A stretch of DNA of 64,000 bases from JAWSVE01 sp033852115. Lineage in GTDB: Bacteria > Pseudomonadota > Gammaproteobacteria > Pseudomonadales > Cellvibrionaceae. Positions 16,211 through 26,136 of this stretch are shown here, in pieces. The first letter of the stretch is position 1, and each line of letters starts with the position of its first letter. A program made the translations under genes and the position numbers. Location: the NCBI GenBank assembly GCA_033852115.1, contig JAWSVE010000006.1, positions 310,001 to 374,000 on the forward strand, given 5' to 3'. The notes under the pieces are model-generated. The model did no database searches and was not told the origin of the DNA. It saw only the letters and a list, made by a program, of their open reading frames with translations.

Positions 16211-17456
16211 AACACTCGCGCTGCTGACTAGTTGTCTTACCGCCCTCACTGCCTCTTTTCCTATCGTGGCACTGGAGCTGGAATTCGATAACCACGAATT
16301 AGCTTTCGCCGCACGACCCCGCGTCGCTTTTGTTGATGGCGAAGGCGGCGATGACAGTGATGCGAAAGCTGCCTCACTATTGCTAAGGTTGCGAGCCGAT
16401 AGCGAATGGACCGACAACGTCAGCACCGTGCTAGAGCTGGATTACGTTGCTCTCGGCTGGGAAAATGAATTCACTAATGGGGTGAATTTTAACGGTAAGC
16501 CAGTAATACCCGATGCCGAAGGTTTTGATCTCAACCAAGCGCTGCTCTCTTATTCAATCACCAATAATCTCGACCTATCTATTGGACGCGAGGCCGTTAA
16601 CCTCGGCAACCAACGATTTGTGGGCACCAATAGTTTTTGGCAAAACGAGCAAACACTTGATATGGCAGGCCTGCAATTTGGCTTTGGGACTGCTTCAACA
16701 ATTAGTTATCGTTTCGTCGGTAACGCCAATCGCATCCAAGGTGAGGACGCGGGCACTAAGCTTAGATCTAGCGACGCGAACTTTATCCAACAGAGTGGTC
16801 AGCGCCCACCGCAATTTCTAGGTAATCACGACCATCAAACCCATCTATTATTCGCCGACGTAAAAGAGTGGGATTACTCGCGGGTGCAAGCGTACTTTTA
16901 CAGAATGCATATCGACGATGCACTCGCTCTATCGAACAACACCCTCGGCGCGCGCTATGAATACAAAGGCCGAATCGCTTACGTCCGACCAATTGTTAAT
17001 GCAGAATTCGCACTGCAAGAACGTCCAGAAATTGCCGACGATTCCTCAATCCGATATCTTAATATCGAGGTCGGTTTTGGCTACCGCTCCAGCCAGCTGA
17101 CGTTGAATTACGAACTACTTGACGAAAATAGCAACGTTAGCTTTGTCACACCACTCGCATCGCTGCATGATTTCAATGGCTGGGCCGATAAGTTTTTGCT
17201 AACACCGGCAGCTGGCCTAAAAGACTACTCCCTACAATACATTTGGCGAAACAATCCTTGGCAAATCGATGCACGCTATCATTCGTTTAAGGCCGCTAAT
17301 GGCAGTGGTAGTTATGGTGACGAACTCGACGTGGATATATCGTTTAATATCACTCGCGATAGCCAACTACTCTTACGCTATGCCAACTTTAAGACGAGCA
17401 GCCCCGTATACAGCGACGAAGAGCGTGTATTTTTACAGTTTCTCTATGGTTTTTAG
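16197..17456 (+). CDS. Outer-membrane beta-barrel protein, alginate-export-like
   Basis: About 419 residues. The body shows alternating hydrophobic beta strands (TVLELDYVALGWENEF, NLDLSIGREAVNLGNQRFVG, YSLQYIWRNNPWQIDARYH) and ends LRYANF...VFLQFLYGF, a terminal aromatic typical of outer-membrane barrels. The pattern resembles the alginate export/porin-like family. The frame runs back to an ATG at 16086, but that start gives 124 bases of overlap with the LRR gene and no signal peptide. A CTG at 16197, fourteen bases before the LRR stop, would give MKTGRTLALLTSCLTALTAS, a good signal peptide; no ATG, GTG or TTG lies in between. It probably forms a small-molecule channel, the last gene of the ECF operon. 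Confidence 0.7.
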   Translation: MKTGRTLALLTSCLTALTASFPIVALELEFDNHELAFAARPRVAFVDGEGGDDSDAKAASLLLRLRADSEWTDNVSTVLELDYVALGWENEFTNGVNFNGKPVIPDAEGFDLNQALLSYSITNNLDLSIGREAVNLGNQRFVGTNSFWQNEQTLDMAGLQFGFGTASTISYRFVGNANRIQGEDAGTKLRSSDANFIQQSGQRPPQFLGNHDHQTHLLFADVKEWDYSRVQAYFYRMHIDDALALSNNTLGARYEYKGRIAYVRPIVNAEFALQERPEIADDSSIRYLNIEVGFGYRSSQLTLNYELLDENSNVSFVTPLASLHDFNGWADKFLLTPAAGLKDYSLQYIWRNNPWQIDARYHSFKAANGSGSYGDELDVDISFNITRDSQLLLRYANFKTSSPVYSDEERVFLQFLYGF

Positions 17457-17701
17457 TCGGAAACGAAAGAGCACTTATCAGGCGTTAGTCTCATGTAACA
17501 GTATGGCTGGGCGACTACACCCCTGAATGTTTGTTTGTGAGATAGATCTTGCCTTTTTTGAGAAATAGAATAGATAATGCCTATCAACCTTTGACTACAA
17601 TACGGTCGAACGGCAAAGCAGATCCAGTCATAGTATTTAACTTAATGCTACCGATATAAGGATATAAATCGTTTAGTCATTATTGCATAAAGGTAATCTA
17701 G

Positions 17702-20700
17702 GTGAGCGCGCCCAAATTGGAATTGGATACTAAACGCCGAGAATTCCGCCTAAATCAAAAGCTAGTCCCGTTGCCTCCAAAGGCCTTTTCGGTGCTTTCC
17801 TATTTAGTTAGCAACCAAGATCGCATGGTTCCCAAGCGTGAACTTTTGGACGCGTTTTGGCCCTCTAACTGCACCGAAACGGCACTATTAAAAAGTATCA
17901 GTCTAATTCGCAAAGCATTTCGTGAAAGTGGCCTCAATAATGACCGCATCAAAACCCACCACGGCTTAGGCTACCGGTATGTGGGCAATGCCGATACCGC
18001 TCCCGCCGACAATACAGATAGCCCTCATTTACTCGACATCACCGAGAAACGACTCGTGTCAATTCTGAGTGTATTGTTCACTTGGGATGAAGAGAAAGCC
18101 CTTACCAGTAATATCGATAGCAGCGACTTACTCAATGCAAGTTTACAAACAGCAAAAGCGCTGGTTGAGCAATACCACGGTCAGTTATTGCGTATAACCA
18201 TCGACGGCTTTACTGCAGCGTTCGGTTTAGAAAAATCCTTTGAAGACGTTGCTCGTCACGCGACATTGTGTGCACATACTTTGTTGTTAACATTAACAAA
18301 TCGAAAAGAATTTGCGCCTATTACCATGTCAGCGGCTATAGACACTGGCGCAACTATTTTAAGTAGCGATAACAACCGCTGGCGACTGCCTGGAGACGTC
18401 GAGCGGAATGCAGTAAAACTTAACCAGCAACGATCTGCAGGTGATATCGTTCTGACTAAGAACACGCTAGATCAACTTCGTCATGACGTCGATGTTGAAG
18501 CGCTTGAAAGGGGTTTCAAATTACTTTCCGCACCACTCCAGCGAACAAGCATTGCTGGCCAACTCAAAAATAACCCGTCAACATTTGTCGGGCGCCGCGC
18601 TGAATTTGCTTTTCTAAATGAGCATTTACACTCCGCTATGAATGGGTGCGGTCAATCTGTCATGCTCAAAGGACAGGCCGGCATAGGCAAAACACGTTTA
18701 GTCAATGAGTTTTTATCGCAAAATTTATCAGCAGAATGCCGCTATGTTGCGCTTCAATGTTTACCTATTTTAAGCAACACGTCGTTAGCGCCCATTCAAA
18801 CATTATGCGAAACCCTGCTTAATTTAGAGCCATTGTTTTATATAGAGGGCGATATCGACGAAGCATTGTTACGAGAGTTACGCGGTCAGTCAGTTGGTCG
18901 TGAAGCTACACTTGCGAACTTGTCAGACCACGAACGTCGATTAAAAAGTTACGCGCTGCTCGACCAACTTCTTATAATCACTTGCTCCAATAAATTGCTA
19001 GTACTGTTCGTAGAAGATGTTCACTGGCTAGATACTACATCAAGAGAATATCTCAACAACATTATTCACCATATTGAGAAAAAACAACTCTTGCTCATTG
19101 TGACCAGTCGACCTGTTCAATCGGGTTTGTCTATTGATGCGACGATTGAGCTTTCACCATTAAATAAAAACGATTGTCATAATTTACTGCGGAACACGAA
19201 TATTGGTAATTGCCTCGAAGCAAACACCGCTGATATTTTGATTGAAAGAGCGGGGGGCAATCCGTTTTTTCTCGAAGAACTGACACTGGCCACTCAATTT
19301 GGCAATGATCCAAATGGGCCACCGCCCGAAACGGTTCAAGCCGTCATCGCTGCTCGCATTGCCTCATTGCCCAAGCCGGTAAGGACGGTGTTGTATATGC
19401 TGTCGGTGATTGGACCACCCGCACCACAAGATTTGCTGTCTTATTTACACGGTCATCCCATTGCAGAATTGAAGGGCCAATTGGACGAACTCATTAACGC
19501 TGGATTCCTAGTCGAAGAGGCCGGCAGCTATCAGTTTCGTCACATGCTCATTAATGAAACCGCTTATTCAATGATAGCGACGCCTGACCGAATGCGGCTC
19601 CACAGCCAAGTGGCTGGCTATCTTGAGAAACACACGGATCTCGCCACAACCAGACCGGAGATTTTGGCCAAGCATCATCAAGAAGCAGGTCAAACTAAAA
19701 AAGCCGCTGAATATTTTGCTGCCGCCGCACGCGCAGCATTGCGACGCTCGACGCATCAGGATGCGGTCACACTTTGCCAACGCGGCCTAGCGCTACTTGA
19801 CGGGAAGACGAAGGCCGATCAAAGCCGAGTCCTCGAACTGCTCCTCATGCAGGCTTCAGCGCTCACCACCTTAAAGGGTTTTGCAGATGCCAACGCAGGC
19901 CAAGCGTACCTTGAAGCACGCAAAATAAACGGCGTAGTCGGTTCAATAAAATCTCGAATTCGCGTGTTGGTTGGGTTATGGGTGCATGATTGGGTAAGGG
20001 GTAATTTAAATCAATCGCTGACTCACGCAAATCAGCTGATGACTATTGCGCAACAATCTCAGCAACCGGCATTGATGTTACAAGCGCATGCCGGTATTGG
20101 GCAGTTACACCTTCACCTCGGCAAGCTCAATACCGCGTTAGAACACTTGAGAATCGGGCTTAACTACATTACTGATAATCCACCGGCAACCTTGCCAGAG
20201 CAAAACGCCGCTGTCTCTTGTGCCGCTTATGCCGCATGGACCGCCAGCCTTTTAGGTAAGACCGATGAGGCGCGGGAGTTTTTCCAACGCTCTCAAACAC
20301 TTTCGCGAGTACATCCAAACCCGTACGCAGAGTCTATTCATTGCGCGCTGTGCTCCGAGCACCTAATGTTAGAAGGCGATATAGATGGCTGCCTAACCAT
20401 TGCGACCAAGGCCATAACCATCAGCCGCGAGCACCATTTTAATTTCTGGTTAGGCACAGCATTGGTCATGGCAGGTTGGGCACAGGCGCGCCAGGGCAAG
20501 GCACAGGCGGCCAATGCCGCGACCAAAGAAGGGATTGAAATATTTGAAGCAACGGGTGCGGGCGTGCAATTGGCCAATTGGTATGGGTTAAAAGCGGAAA
20601 CCCTGCTGTTAGCGCATCAATACCAATCGGCACTTGATGCAGCACTTACCGCACTCCGACACGCCTATGCCTGTGATGACCTCTTCTTTGCCCCCAGAGT

Positions 20701-20830
20701 TCATATCGTCACTTCACACCTTTATCAACACTTGGGCTCGCAACCAGACGCGGATGAACATGCCGTTAAAGCTCAACAGCTCTGCCATCGCTTCGGTATG
20801 GATCAACGAATTCTGGACCTCCAGCTCTAG
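17702..20830 (+). CDS. Winged-helix / cyclase-homology / STAND ATPase / TPR regulator
   Basis: 1042 residues in four parts. Residues 1-100 are an OmpR/CadC-type winged helix (VLSYLVSNQDRMVPKRELLD, ending GLGYRYV). Residues 115-285 match a class III nucleotide cyclase homology domain (ITIDGFTAAFG; IDTGATIL; then GDVERNAVKLNQQ), but the metal-binding Asp region reads SILSVLFTW, so it should be catalytically dead. Residues 300-560 are an AAA/STAND NTPase with FVGRRAEF, Walker A GQAGIGKTR (about 322-330) and Walker B LLVLFVEDVHWLD. The remainder is TPR-like helices. It should be a signal-gated transcription regulator using ATP. The GTG start is preceded by AAAGG. It stands alone, ahead of two lipoprotein genes that it may control. 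Confidence 0.85.
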   Translation: MSAPKLELDTKRREFRLNQKLVPLPPKAFSVLSYLVSNQDRMVPKRELLDAFWPSNCTETALLKSISLIRKAFRESGLNNDRIKTHHGLGYRYVGNADTAPADNTDSPHLLDITEKRLVSILSVLFTWDEEKALTSNIDSSDLLNASLQTAKALVEQYHGQLLRITIDGFTAAFGLEKSFEDVARHATLCAHTLLLTLTNRKEFAPITMSAAIDTGATILSSDNNRWRLPGDVERNAVKLNQQRSAGDIVLTKNTLDQLRHDVDVEALERGFKLLSAPLQRTSIAGQLKNNPSTFVGRRAEFAFLNEHLHSAMNGCGQSVMLKGQAGIGKTRLVNEFLSQNLSAECRYVALQCLPILSNTSLAPIQTLCETLLNLEPLFYIEGDIDEALLRELRGQSVGREATLANLSDHERRLKSYALLDQLLIITCSNKLLVLFVEDVHWLDTTSREYLNNIIHHIEKKQLLLIVTSRPVQSGLSIDATIELSPLNKNDCHNLLRNTNIGNCLEANTADILIERAGGNPFFLEELTLATQFGNDPNGPPPETVQAVIAARIASLPKPVRTVLYMLSVIGPPAPQDLLSYLHGHPIAELKGQLDELINAGFLVEEAGSYQFRHMLINETAYSMIATPDRMRLHSQVAGYLEKHTDLATTRPEILAKHHQEAGQTKKAAEYFAAAARAALRRSTHQDAVTLCQRGLALLDGKTKADQSRVLELLLMQASALTTLKGFADANAGQAYLEARKINGVVGSIKSRIRVLVGLWVHDWVRGNLNQSLTHANQLMTIAQQSQQPALMLQAHAGIGQLHLHLGKLNTALEHLRIGLNYITDNPPATLPEQNAAVSCAAYAAWTASLLGKTDEAREFFQRSQTLSRVHPNPYAESIHCALCSEHLMLEGDIDGCLTIATKAITISREHHFNFWLGTALVMAGWAQARQGKAQAANAATKEGIEIFEATGAGVQLANWYGLKAETLLLAHQYQSALDAALTALRHAYACDDLFFAPRVHIVTSHLYQHLGSQPDADEHAVKAQQLCHRFGMDQRILDLQL

Positions 20831-20935
20831 CGTCACAATTAGCTCACAAACTCGTCAGGTTTGGCCCAAGCACACTTCTTAAACTCATTCGCAGACAATT
20901 CAACCCAAAGAACGGATGCTGCGGAGTTTAGAGCA

Positions 20936-22906
20936 ATGGCAATCACCCCAACCCACCGCCTATTCATAAGCCTGTTTGGCGCTTTGTGTTTAAGCGCTTG
21001 CGGCGGTGATGACTCAGACAGCTCTTCGAGTCAGTCCTTTGTTGAGACACCGCCTGTCGTTGAACAGGAAGCCCCCGCCACAACGTTTGCGCTTAACATC
21101 GAAGCGGCCGCAATTTCCGGCGATTATTTACTTGATGGGGAGCCCTACACCAACCCAAACGCAAATAGTGCCGTATTTTTAGAAAACGCTTCAATTCGGC
21201 TGATGAGCCAGCCGAACCGGGTTGAAGAAGTTTTTCTAGGCTATTTTTCCGACGCTAGCTTCGAAGTCTCGGTAATTAATAAAAGCTACGTGCCCGAGTA
21301 CAGTTATGAAACTGCAACACTGACACCTTTTCAGCCCAACCTGTTGGCAGAAACGAATGAAGTCAACGCGTTACCGATACAGTTTGTCGGCACGGCAAGC
21401 CCAAATACACCACGCTTTACACTATCAACCACTGTCACCGATAACACATTGCCGTTGAACTATGCCGAGTCGCTCGAAGATAATTCATTTTCCGTGACGC
21501 AAAATCACTTCGAAAACATCGATGTAAGCACAGTTGAAATATCACCCGTTTTTACCCTGAATGGTCAAAGCTTTCCGACCGCACCACAAGAGGTTGCTCA
21601 TCTCTATTTACAATCAACCAATTCGGAAACACTCATCGATTTAGGTGCAACCAACACACTTACAAACCCACTCAAGATTATTCCCGGTGAATACACCATT
21701 ATTTACCGCTATGTGTCTGGCAACCAGATTCCAACAAATACCTACAAGGTCATCGCGAACAACGTTGTGCTGACAAGCTCTGAAGAACTCAACATTGCGA
21801 TAGAATCGTCAACGGTACGCAGTGAATTTCTTGTCAATGGCGAGAGTTTCCCTAATAGCGCCTATGATTATGGACACTTTTACCTAAGAGATTCCGAGCA
21901 ACAAGACAGTGTTTTTCTTGGCCGCAGCTACGAGGGCTTGACGTCAGTACAAGTTATCAACGGCACTTATAATGCACACTACCAAGGCCGAGAATTCCAA
22001 AGTGAAGCACCGCAAAACAAAAACGCCATTATTAGAGAGGACATTGTTGTTGAAAATGGTAGTTTATCACTGAGCCTTGACGTAGAGGCCGTTCAAATTT
22101 CAGGCTCATTTTTTGTCAATGGTACAACACCACCTGTCAGCGCCTACGACTATGGCCGCATTTATTTAGTCGATAGCCGTACTGGCTCCAAGCTCATGAT
22201 CGGCAACACCTACGAGGTTAGCTATTCGCCTCTCTTAGTCGTTACCGGCGTATATGATCTTGAATACGAGCGTCGTGAGATCAATGGTGTTATGCCGCAT
22301 AACCCTTCAGCCATTTTTCAGCGTGGATTAGAGATCCTCACTACTCGTACTGTGGATGTCGATCTACCGGTTGTCACAATTTCGTCGAACCTCACACTCA
22401 ATGGCGATGACTTTCCACTAAGCGCTTATAACTATGGGCATATTTATCTCGCGAATACTGATAGCGAAGAAGCGTTCTATTGGAGTGAAACTTATAACGT
22501 AAATTCAAGCAGCATTCGGGTCATCCCTGGCACCTATAGTTTTTACTATCGCCTTCGCGAATCAACAGGCGACGTGCCTTACAATTCAAACTTTGAATTT
22601 ATTTCTGGTGCCGAGATTGAGTCAGACCAAACGATCACCTATGACTTTATCACGCAAAACATTCGTATTACCCCAACTCTTAACAACGCGGCATTTAGCA
22701 ACTCTCCCTACACATTTGCGCATATTCATATAGGCACCAGTGAAACAGATCGAATACTGACTAATGTAACTAACCTCGATCCAATTGAAAGACATGTTGT
22801 GGTTGGCGATTACGATGTCATTTACAGCTTTATGGAATCAGCAACGCCTGGCCTGATTCCAGTCAACCAAAACAGTAACGTAGCAAACATAAGCGTCGAA
22901 GAGTAA
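20936..22906 (+). CDS. Lipoprotein with six related beta-rich repeats
   Basis: This 656-residue lipoprotein has a signal with lipobox CLSAC (Cys22). An earlier in-frame TTG at 20861 is rejected because the ATG at 20936 gives a proper signal peptide. The mature part has six modules of about 75-110 residues with a shared plan: a strand such as ISGSFFVNG, then SAYDYGHFYL or AYNYGHIYL, then a T/S-rich stretch and a closing GTYxxxYxxRE or GDYDVIYSF. I do not recognise the module in a known family. It resembles carboxypeptidase-regulatory or Ig-like surface domains. The gene follows the large regulator after about 105 bases and precedes another lipoprotein gene. Confidence 0.75.
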   Translation: MAITPTHRLFISLFGALCLSACGGDDSDSSSSQSFVETPPVVEQEAPATTFALNIEAAAISGDYLLDGEPYTNPNANSAVFLENASIRLMSQPNRVEEVFLGYFSDASFEVSVINKSYVPEYSYETATLTPFQPNLLAETNEVNALPIQFVGTASPNTPRFTLSTTVTDNTLPLNYAESLEDNSFSVTQNHFENIDVSTVEISPVFTLNGQSFPTAPQEVAHLYLQSTNSETLIDLGATNTLTNPLKIIPGEYTIIYRYVSGNQIPTNTYKVIANNVVLTSSEELNIAIESSTVRSEFLVNGESFPNSAYDYGHFYLRDSEQQDSVFLGRSYEGLTSVQVINGTYNAHYQGREFQSEAPQNKNAIIREDIVVENGSLSLSLDVEAVQISGSFFVNGTTPPVSAYDYGRIYLVDSRTGSKLMIGNTYEVSYSPLLVVTGVYDLEYERREINGVMPHNPSAIFQRGLEILTTRTVDVDLPVVTISSNLTLNGDDFPLSAYNYGHIYLANTDSEEAFYWSETYNVNSSSIRVIPGTYSFYYRLRESTGDVPYNSNFEFISGAEIESDQTITYDFITQNIRITPTLNNAAFSNSPYTFAHIHIGTSETDRILTNVTNLDPIERHVVVGDYDVIYSFMESATPGLIPVNQNSNVANISVEE

Positions 22907-22943
22907 TCGGCGTATTTATAGGGCAACAGTAAAAGGAGTTACT

Positions 22944-25187
22944 ATGATTTTTCCCTATGTAAAGCGGCCTTATTTTTTCCCACTGCTAATTGGTTTAAGT
23001 GCGTGCGGCGGTGGAGGAGGAGGTAACAGCGGATCGGGCAACCTGGTTGCAAACCCGAACGAACCAACTGTTATCGAGGTCAGCGCCTTTGAGGGCAGCC
23101 GTATTGAGATAGATCTTGGCATCGACGCAACCGATGTAGAATGGCAACAACTAAACGGGCCTACGATAAACGTTGAACCTATTTCCGACGGAATTTATCA
23201 GCTCACAATGCCTTGGGTGCTGACAGAAAACGTTGTCGCTGAATTTGAAGTACAACCCGTCGGCGCCACCGATGATTCTGAGATGGATATTGTAGTCGTC
23301 ACGCTACTCAATCGGCACTATGCCGTTTTTCAGGTGGACGATACCGTCAGTGAAGAAGAATCCCTTTATCTACAATACTTTTCTACAACAACTAACAGCC
23401 TCTTACCTTCAAATAATATTATTTCTCTAGCCACGGCACCCGAAGGTATGGAAATTTGTAGCTTTCGCATCAGCCCGTCTGGTCAACATGTTGCCTACAA
23501 CATCAACGAACCTGGCGGTCTACTCGACACATCATGTGATGCGCTGCACATGGTGGATATAGAAACCCTCGAAATCACTGATGTCAGCCCACTAAATATC
23601 GATGGCAATGGAGCGCTGACGCGCAATATTAATTGGTCGCTAAATAGTGAGAAAATTGCGTATCTTGGTGATTTCGGTGAAGGGGAATTGCAGCATTATG
23701 TGTATGACCTAAGCGCAAACTCAACCTCGTATCTTAATTATGGCAGCAATGATCTCAGCAGCGGCTTTTGGCCGGAAAACGATTTGTATCCAATCATTGG
23801 CGGCGGCAACCCCTATGGTGTTGAATTAATTGACGACCCCGATACCAGCAGACTGACCTGGTTAGGCAACAATAATGGCGTCGCGCTGGAAGTGTACCAC
23901 TCGAATGATGGGGAAGATCACACGTATATCGCCTCCGTTCACGGCGATACTAACTGGCTATTCCGAGATTTTAGTTTGATCGAATACCGAGATTTTTTAA
24001 CGGATGAAGAGTTCACTGATCATTCCGATGCGCGTCAAGAGTGCACATCAGACGCTCCGGATTATGGCACCTGCGCGCTTTATCCAAAATTTAACGTACC
24101 ATTGGTGTTAATGGACAACACTATTATTGCGCCACACAGCCATGATACATCGGTCGCTGGCCATTACTCTTTTATTGGTCAAATAGAACGAAACGGTGGC
24201 GCCATAGATCATGTACTACTCGTCAGTCGCCCCGTAATTGATTTGGAAGAGATAGATACATTCCCCTCTATTGAGGCGGAACAAGTGCTTGCAGCAGCCT
24301 GGTCTCCAGCCGAACCACATTTAGCGTTTGCCAGCGAGAATACTGAACGCCATCGTCACACTAACAATCCTGATGCCGCTCTCGGGCAATTACTCGGTGA
24401 CGAAATTCCTGGCCAGCTATACCTCTATCATAATTATCGAAAAGGCCATGAGCTACCGCAAGAGCGTTTGGCCTATCCACGCCCACTAATCGATGACTAT
24501 TTTGTTCAAAATTTACAATGGTCAAACTCTGGCGATGAAATAGCTTATGTTAGAGGGTTAACACCGGCAATGTCAGATTCCGACTACTTCACCAGCTTAT
24601 GGGTAACCACCATTGATGATGTTTTCGATGAATCGACAGCGACAATCGATAACAACACAACGCTACTAATTAATTTACGAAACGAGTTGAATTACATAAC
24701 TGATTTTATGTGGACACCTGACGGCGAAGGAATTTTAGCGCTAATTCAAAATGTTTCACCATTAGATGGTTCGATAGAATTCGCTAGCGTCGAATACTTT
24801 TCTAAGGATGGTTCAAACACCTATACGCTAATGGACCTTGATGTCGACAATGTAAGAAAGTTCTACACCATCAGTCCCTCTTTTTCGCCGGACGGTCAAT
24901 ATTTGGCCTACCGTGACAACGACACTGAAGTTGCATACGAGAGTAAAGCCTTATACATCCGATCCCTTGATGGGACTGTGAGTACCAGAGTCAGCGTGCC
25001 TCTTCTTGAGACCGGTTTTTTACGCGAGTATTGGTGGTCTCCGAGTAGTAATGCACTAATTTATGAAGCGCGCATTTCGGCCATAGATCCTCTACAGTTT
25101 TTTCTTGGCGAATTTGATGGAGAAAACCAGGCGTTACATGAGCTATTTTCGGACAATGAGACCATTGATAACGTTGAAGTTCACTGA
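22944..25187 (+). CDS. Lipoprotein with PD40/TolB-like propeller
   Basis: This 747-residue lipoprotein has lipobox GLSAC (Cys21) and a Gly-rich spacer. Residues 40-125 form a beta-rich N-domain. The rest contains PD40-type repeats seen as RISPSGQHVAYNIN, WSLNSEKIAYLGDF, WSPAEPHLAFASEN, WSNSGDEIAYVRGL, SFSPDGQYLAYRDN and WWSPSSNALIYEAR, as in TolB and related beta-propellers. Six to seven blades are likely. Such domains usually mediate protein binding in the periplasm; no catalytic residues are apparent. Its ATG has a strong ribosome site (AAAAGGAG), and the gap from the previous lipoprotein gene is 37 bases, so both are likely one transcript. Confidence 0.75.
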   Translation: MIFPYVKRPYFFPLLIGLSACGGGGGGNSGSGNLVANPNEPTVIEVSAFEGSRIEIDLGIDATDVEWQQLNGPTINVEPISDGIYQLTMPWVLTENVVAEFEVQPVGATDDSEMDIVVVTLLNRHYAVFQVDDTVSEEESLYLQYFSTTTNSLLPSNNIISLATAPEGMEICSFRISPSGQHVAYNINEPGGLLDTSCDALHMVDIETLEITDVSPLNIDGNGALTRNINWSLNSEKIAYLGDFGEGELQHYVYDLSANSTSYLNYGSNDLSSGFWPENDLYPIIGGGNPYGVELIDDPDTSRLTWLGNNNGVALEVYHSNDGEDHTYIASVHGDTNWLFRDFSLIEYRDFLTDEEFTDHSDARQECTSDAPDYGTCALYPKFNVPLVLMDNTIIAPHSHDTSVAGHYSFIGQIERNGGAIDHVLLVSRPVIDLEEIDTFPSIEAEQVLAAAWSPAEPHLAFASENTERHRHTNNPDAALGQLLGDEIPGQLYLYHNYRKGHELPQERLAYPRPLIDDYFVQNLQWSNSGDEIAYVRGLTPAMSDSDYFTSLWVTTIDDVFDESTATIDNNTTLLINLRNELNYITDFMWTPDGEGILALIQNVSPLDGSIEFASVEYFSKDGSNTYTLMDLDVDNVRKFYTISPSFSPDGQYLAYRDNDTEVAYESKALYIRSLDGTVSTRVSVPLLETGFLREYWWSPSSNALIYEARISAIDPLQFFLGEFDGENQALHELFSDNETIDNVEVH

Positions 25188-25422
25188 CAAAAGCATTGCA
25201 TTGGACTGCACCTGGCTTTGAAAGGCACTAGACATCAAAGGTAATAGGACAATATAAGAACTGGCGCTAATAGGGGCCTTAGAGACCAGCGGATATTAGG
25301 TATTAAAAGACATTTGGCGTTGATTAATTTGAGGACCGGCGCCAAACAACAAATTGTAACCATGATCGATGATTACAATATCCCGACGGTAATACGTCAT
25401 TCATCACTAAAAGGACTTAACT

Positions 25423-26055
25423 ATGTTAACTATATTTATCAATCGTTTTTCTTTCTTTTCTGCAATATTTGTCTTTCTTGGGACGTTCTGTGGTTCACAC
25501 ACAGCCATTGCCGCACCGCAAATACAATGTTCTATCCCACTCGCTGTTGAGTGTGATGTATTCGACAGTGATGGCTTTTCTGCGGTGACGGTGGCGGTCG
25601 ATTATGGGGGTGAGATTGGTGTTATCAATGTTGTTTCTCAGAGCTTTCAAAACTGCCGCAACAATACCGTTATTAGCTGGGACCCCATTATTCCCAACTA
25701 TCAAATCATTACCACACCCTGCACGTCAGGCATTGGTAAGATAACCTACGATGGTAGCGGCAAAGGACGTAAAACACCTCAGCTCAGCGTTTCGTCCTAT
25801 CGTATTATTGAAAGCGATGATGGGCGTTCACTCAAGGCCGCACTCGATAAACCTGACGCTAAACCCTTACCATCTCAATTTACGGGTTTTAAAGGCGACG
25901 ATATTAAGCAGGGAGTTTTTGAGACCGATTGCACGTGGACCAATCAAGATCAAGCCAAATGTCTGGTATGGGATTGTGACGGCGACGGCGTTTGCGTAGA
26001 ACTAGGCAGTTACTGCGTGGATAAATATGGACGAGACGTCCCCTGTGCTGATTAG
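25423..26055 (+). CDS. Secreted cysteine-rich hypothetical protein
   Basis: This 210-residue protein has a signal peptide (FFSAIFVFLGTFCGSHTAIA, cleaved near APQIQC). The mature part holds about eleven cysteines, mostly near both ends (IQCSIPLAVECD; TDCTW, CLVWDCDGDGVCVELGSYC), implying several disulphides, and a DCDGDG motif that could bind calcium. No family is recognised. The start is preceded by AAAAGGAC. It converges with the Cry-like gene, with a shared terminator-type hairpin in between. A partner role for the toxin-like protein is possible only by location. Confidence 0.6.
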   Translation: MLTIFINRFSFFSAIFVFLGTFCGSHTAIAAPQIQCSIPLAVECDVFDSDGFSAVTVAVDYGGEIGVINVVSQSFQNCRNNTVISWDPIIPNYQIITTPCTSGIGKITYDGSGKGRKTPQLSVSSYRIIESDDGRSLKAALDKPDAKPLPSQFTGFKGDDIKQGVFETDCTWTNQDQAKCLVWDCDGDGVCVELGSYCVDKYGRDVPCAD

Positions 26056-26071
26056 TTTTATTACATGAGTC

Positions 26072-26100
26072 TTGTGGGGCTTTATGCCCCACAATTCATT
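26072..26100. terminator. Bidirectional terminator between convergent genes
   Basis: A perfect stem TTGTGGGGC / GCCCCACAA with loop TTTAT lies between the stops of two convergent genes, followed by TTCATTT on the plus strand. The T-run is interrupted, so strength is uncertain. Confidence 0.6.
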
Positions 26101-26136
26101 TACTCGCCACGTTTTACAAGCGCTTTTACTTTTCCC

